Shown here: in pieces, positions 4,391-5,603 of the stretch
Position numbering within the stretch: the first letter of the stretch is position 1
How the letters are laid out: every line of letters starts with the position of its first letter
NCBI GenBank assembly: GCA_022563625.1
Contig: JADFNA010000139.1
Coordinates: 1 to 5,603, forward strand
DNA length: 5,603 nucleotides
Direction: 5' to 3'
From: Candidatus Zixiibacteriota bacterium
GTDB lineage: Bacteria > Zixibacteria > MSB-5A5 > GN15 > JACZUZ01
The notes under the pieces: model-generated
What the model was told of the DNA's origin: nothing
The model's database searches: none
What the model saw: the letters and a program-made list of their open reading frames with translations, nothing else
Translations under genes and position numbers: made by a program

Positions 4391-5603
4391 TCAGCTTCCG
4401 GTGGTCCCGCAGACCGGGGGAGCGCCGAAATTGAAGATTCGCGCGATCAGGAAGGTAACGTCTGAAATGTTTACTTTGTTGTCCCCATTGGCGTCCGCCT
4501 GGTCGTTACAGGCCGGGGCCGCTCCGAAATTGAATATTCGTGCGATCAGGAAAGTCACATCCGAGATATTGACATTGCCGTCATTATTGGCGTCGCCCGG
4601 ATTCTGACAGCATCCGCAGGCGTCACCGATACCGTCTCCATCAGAATCCTCCTGGCCGGGGTTGAAAACATTCAGGCAATTGTCGCAAGGGTCCCCGATA
4701 CCATCGGCATCCACGTCAGACTGCGTCGGGTTCGCGCTTGTCGGGCAATTGTCAACATCACCGCACACACCGTCACTATCGATGTCGTCAAGCGGGTCAT
4801 TGGGACAGGCGTCACAGACATCACCGAGGCCGTCACCGTCCGTGTCTGTTTGGGCGGCGTTGGCATCGAAGGGGCAATTGTCAAGATCGGCGCAAATACC
4901 GTCAGCATCTGCGTCATTGAGCGCATCATTCGGACACGAGTCGCAGGCGTCGCCGGCGCCATCACCGTCGGTATCAGCCTGTAGTGGATTGCTGACACTC
5001 GGGCAGTTGTCCAGATCGGCGCAGATGCCGTCATTGTCCGCGTCATTGAGAGCGTCAACCGGACAGTTATCGCACACGTCGCCGATACCGTCGCCATCCT
5101 GGTCGATTTGGAGTTGATTGGCCGCTTGCGGGCAGTTGTCGCACAAATTGCCGTGACCGTCTCCGTCAGAATCTGTCTGCGCGGGATTAACAACATTCGG
5201 GCAATTGTCAATATTGCCGCAGATTCCGTCTCCGTCAATATCATTGGCCGGATCATTGGGGCAGGCGTCGCAGACATCACCGATTCCGTCAGCGTCAGTG
5301 TCTGTCTGCGCGGCGTTAGAAACAGCCGGGCAGTTGTCTATGTCGCCGCAAATGCCATCTCCGTCGGCATCGTTATTTGGATCATTGGGGCATGAATCGC
5401 AGGCGTCGCCTATGCCATCGCCGTCAGTATCGGATTGCAGAGGGTTGGCGGTTACCGGGCAATTATCTACATCGCCGCAGATTCCGTCGCCATCAATATC
5501 ATTGTCCGGATCGTTGGGACAGGCGTCACATGCATCACCGATACCGTTGCCATCGGAGTCTGACTGTAAGGGATTCGGGTTTGCCGGGCAGTTATCACAC
5601 AGG
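4391..5603 (-). CDS. Thrombospondin type 3 repeat protein with C-terminal dockerin doublet (5' end outside the window)
   Basis: The frame is open from the right edge (first full codon 5602-5600) to TGA at 4393-4391, giving 403 visible residues with the N-terminus missing. Almost all of it is TSP3-type calcium-binding repeat: CDxCP, NxxDxDGDGIGDxC, DxDNCP and xQxDxD motifs recur, with dense Asp and regularly spaced Cys that in known TSP3 proteins form disulfides and wrap around calcium ions. The final 75 residues (from 4618) start with a CGCC cluster and carry two dockerin-type loops, at 4594-4559 and 4495-4460, each followed by ISDVTFLIARIFNFGA. The protein is almost certainly extracellular or surface-bound, but the signal peptide and any catalytic or adhesive domain would lie outside the window. 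TTG at 5146 is not the real start, because the repeats continue through it. No terminator is visible after the stop. A role as calcium-stiffened stalk or spacer is inferred from the family. Confidence 0.92.
   Translation of the reverse strand, partial: LCDNCPANPNPLQSDSDGNGIGDACDACPNDPDNDIDGDGICGDVDNCPVTANPLQSDTDGDGIGDACDSCPNDPNNDADGDGICGDIDNCPAVSNAAQTDTDADGIGDVCDACPNDPANDIDGDGICGNIDNCPNVVNPAQTDSDGDGHGNLCDNCPQAANQLQIDQDGDGIGDVCDNCPVDALNDADNDGICADLDNCPSVSNPLQADTDGDGAGDACDSCPNDALNDADADGICADLDNCPFDANAAQTDTDGDGLGDVCDACPNDPLDDIDSDGVCGDVDNCPTSANPTQSDVDADGIGDPCDNCLNVFNPGQEDSDGDGIGDACGCCQNPGDANNDGNVNISDVTFLIARIFNFGAAPACNDQADANGDNKVNISDVTFLIARIFNFGAPPVCGTTGS
4415..4594 (-). repeat. Dockerin doublet of the TSP3 protein
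   Basis: Two copies of the DxNxDxxVNISD loop plus VTFLIARIFNFGA helix, 33 residues apart (loop starts at 4594 and 4495), the same spacing as in the DUF1028 gene. The second loop reads DANGDNKVNISD, with Asn replacing the usual Gly at position 6. The calcium-ligand positions 1, 3, 5, 9 and 12 are kept in both copies. Confidence 0.85.
4619..5599 (-). repeat. TSP3 repeat array with 23/43-residue higher-order pattern
   Basis: Cutting the protein at each CDxC start gives units of 23, 43, 43, 43, 23, 43, 43, 43 and 23 residues. In bases these are 5599-5531, 5530-5402, 5401-5273, 5272-5144, 5143-5075, 5074-4946, 4945-4817, 4816-4688 and 4687-4619. The 43-residue unit is a long plus a short TSP3 motif (CDxCPNDxxND... 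then DNCPxxxNPxQ...), and the 23-residue unit lacks the long half. The block 23+43+43+43 (152 residues, 456 bases) therefore occurs twice, and a third may begin off the edge. Copies differ at many synonymous sites, so the duplication is not recent. Confidence 0.85.

Noticed and set aside
5144..5146. TTG at 5146 as start of the TSP3 gene
   Set aside because: The TSP3 repeats continue in the same frame, without a stop, to the right edge of the window, so the TTG is an internal leucine codon.
4672..5395. Long overlapping ORFs on both strands inside the TSP3 array
   Set aside because: They are low-complexity shadows produced by the repetitive, stop-poor TSP3 coding sequence; only the Cys/Asp-patterned frame makes sense as protein.
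4619..5599. CRISPR-like regular repeats
   Set aside because: The periodicity is 69 or 129 bases, the repeats are divergent and in coding frame, and there are no unique spacers between identical repeats.

Overview
The window looks like a bacterial chromosome segment of moderate GC content. It holds two complete + strand genes, one complete - strand gene, and two - strand genes cut by the window edges. The most telling taxonomic clue is a pair of dockerin-like C-termini built on NISDxTxLIARIF. From memory, this style of dockerin is common in secreted proteins of candidate phylum Zixibacteria and related FCB-type lineages. That assignment is an inference, not a search result. The recurrent Shine-Dalgarno GGGAGGT (before the genes starting at 156 and 2228) also fits a bacterium.

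Layout. 1-156 (-): first 52 codons of an unrecognised acidic protein, starting behind a strong ribosome binding site. 157-386: a 230-base intergenic stretch between divergent genes, with a GGGGAT/ATCCCC hairpin and an 18-codon micro-ORF whose stop overlaps the next start (TAATG). 387-2111 (+): an M3-family (oligoendopeptidase F type) zinc metallopeptidase with HELGH. 2228-3487 (+): a secreted DUF1028 (Ntn-hydrolase-like) protein with an Ig-like domain and two dockerin repeats. 3488-3577: a convergent gap with a three-copy 10-base tandem repeat. 3578-4273 (-): a class I SAM-dependent methyltransferase. 4274-4344: a good sigma70-like promoter, with a stem-loop filling almost the whole predicted leader of that methyltransferase. 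4391-5603 (-): the C-terminal 403 residues of a large secreted protein made of thrombospondin type 3 (TSP3) calcium-binding repeats and ending in another dockerin doublet.

How the genes relate. The peptidase and the methyltransferase look like ordinary cytoplasmic enzymes with no evident functional link. The DUF1028 protein and the TSP3 protein are the interesting pair. Both appear to be extracytoplasmic, both are calcium-binding by motif, and both end in very similar dockerin doublets, although they lie on opposite strands and are separated by an unrelated gene. This suggests a shared anchoring or assembly module that presumably pairs with cohesin-like partners elsewhere in the genome. I see no mobile element, CRISPR array, tRNA or rRNA. 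I do not claim a proven new system. The best candidates for a second look are the exposed-threonine DUF1028-Ig-dockerin architecture, the higher-order organisation of the TSP3 array, and the structured leader of the methyltransferase.
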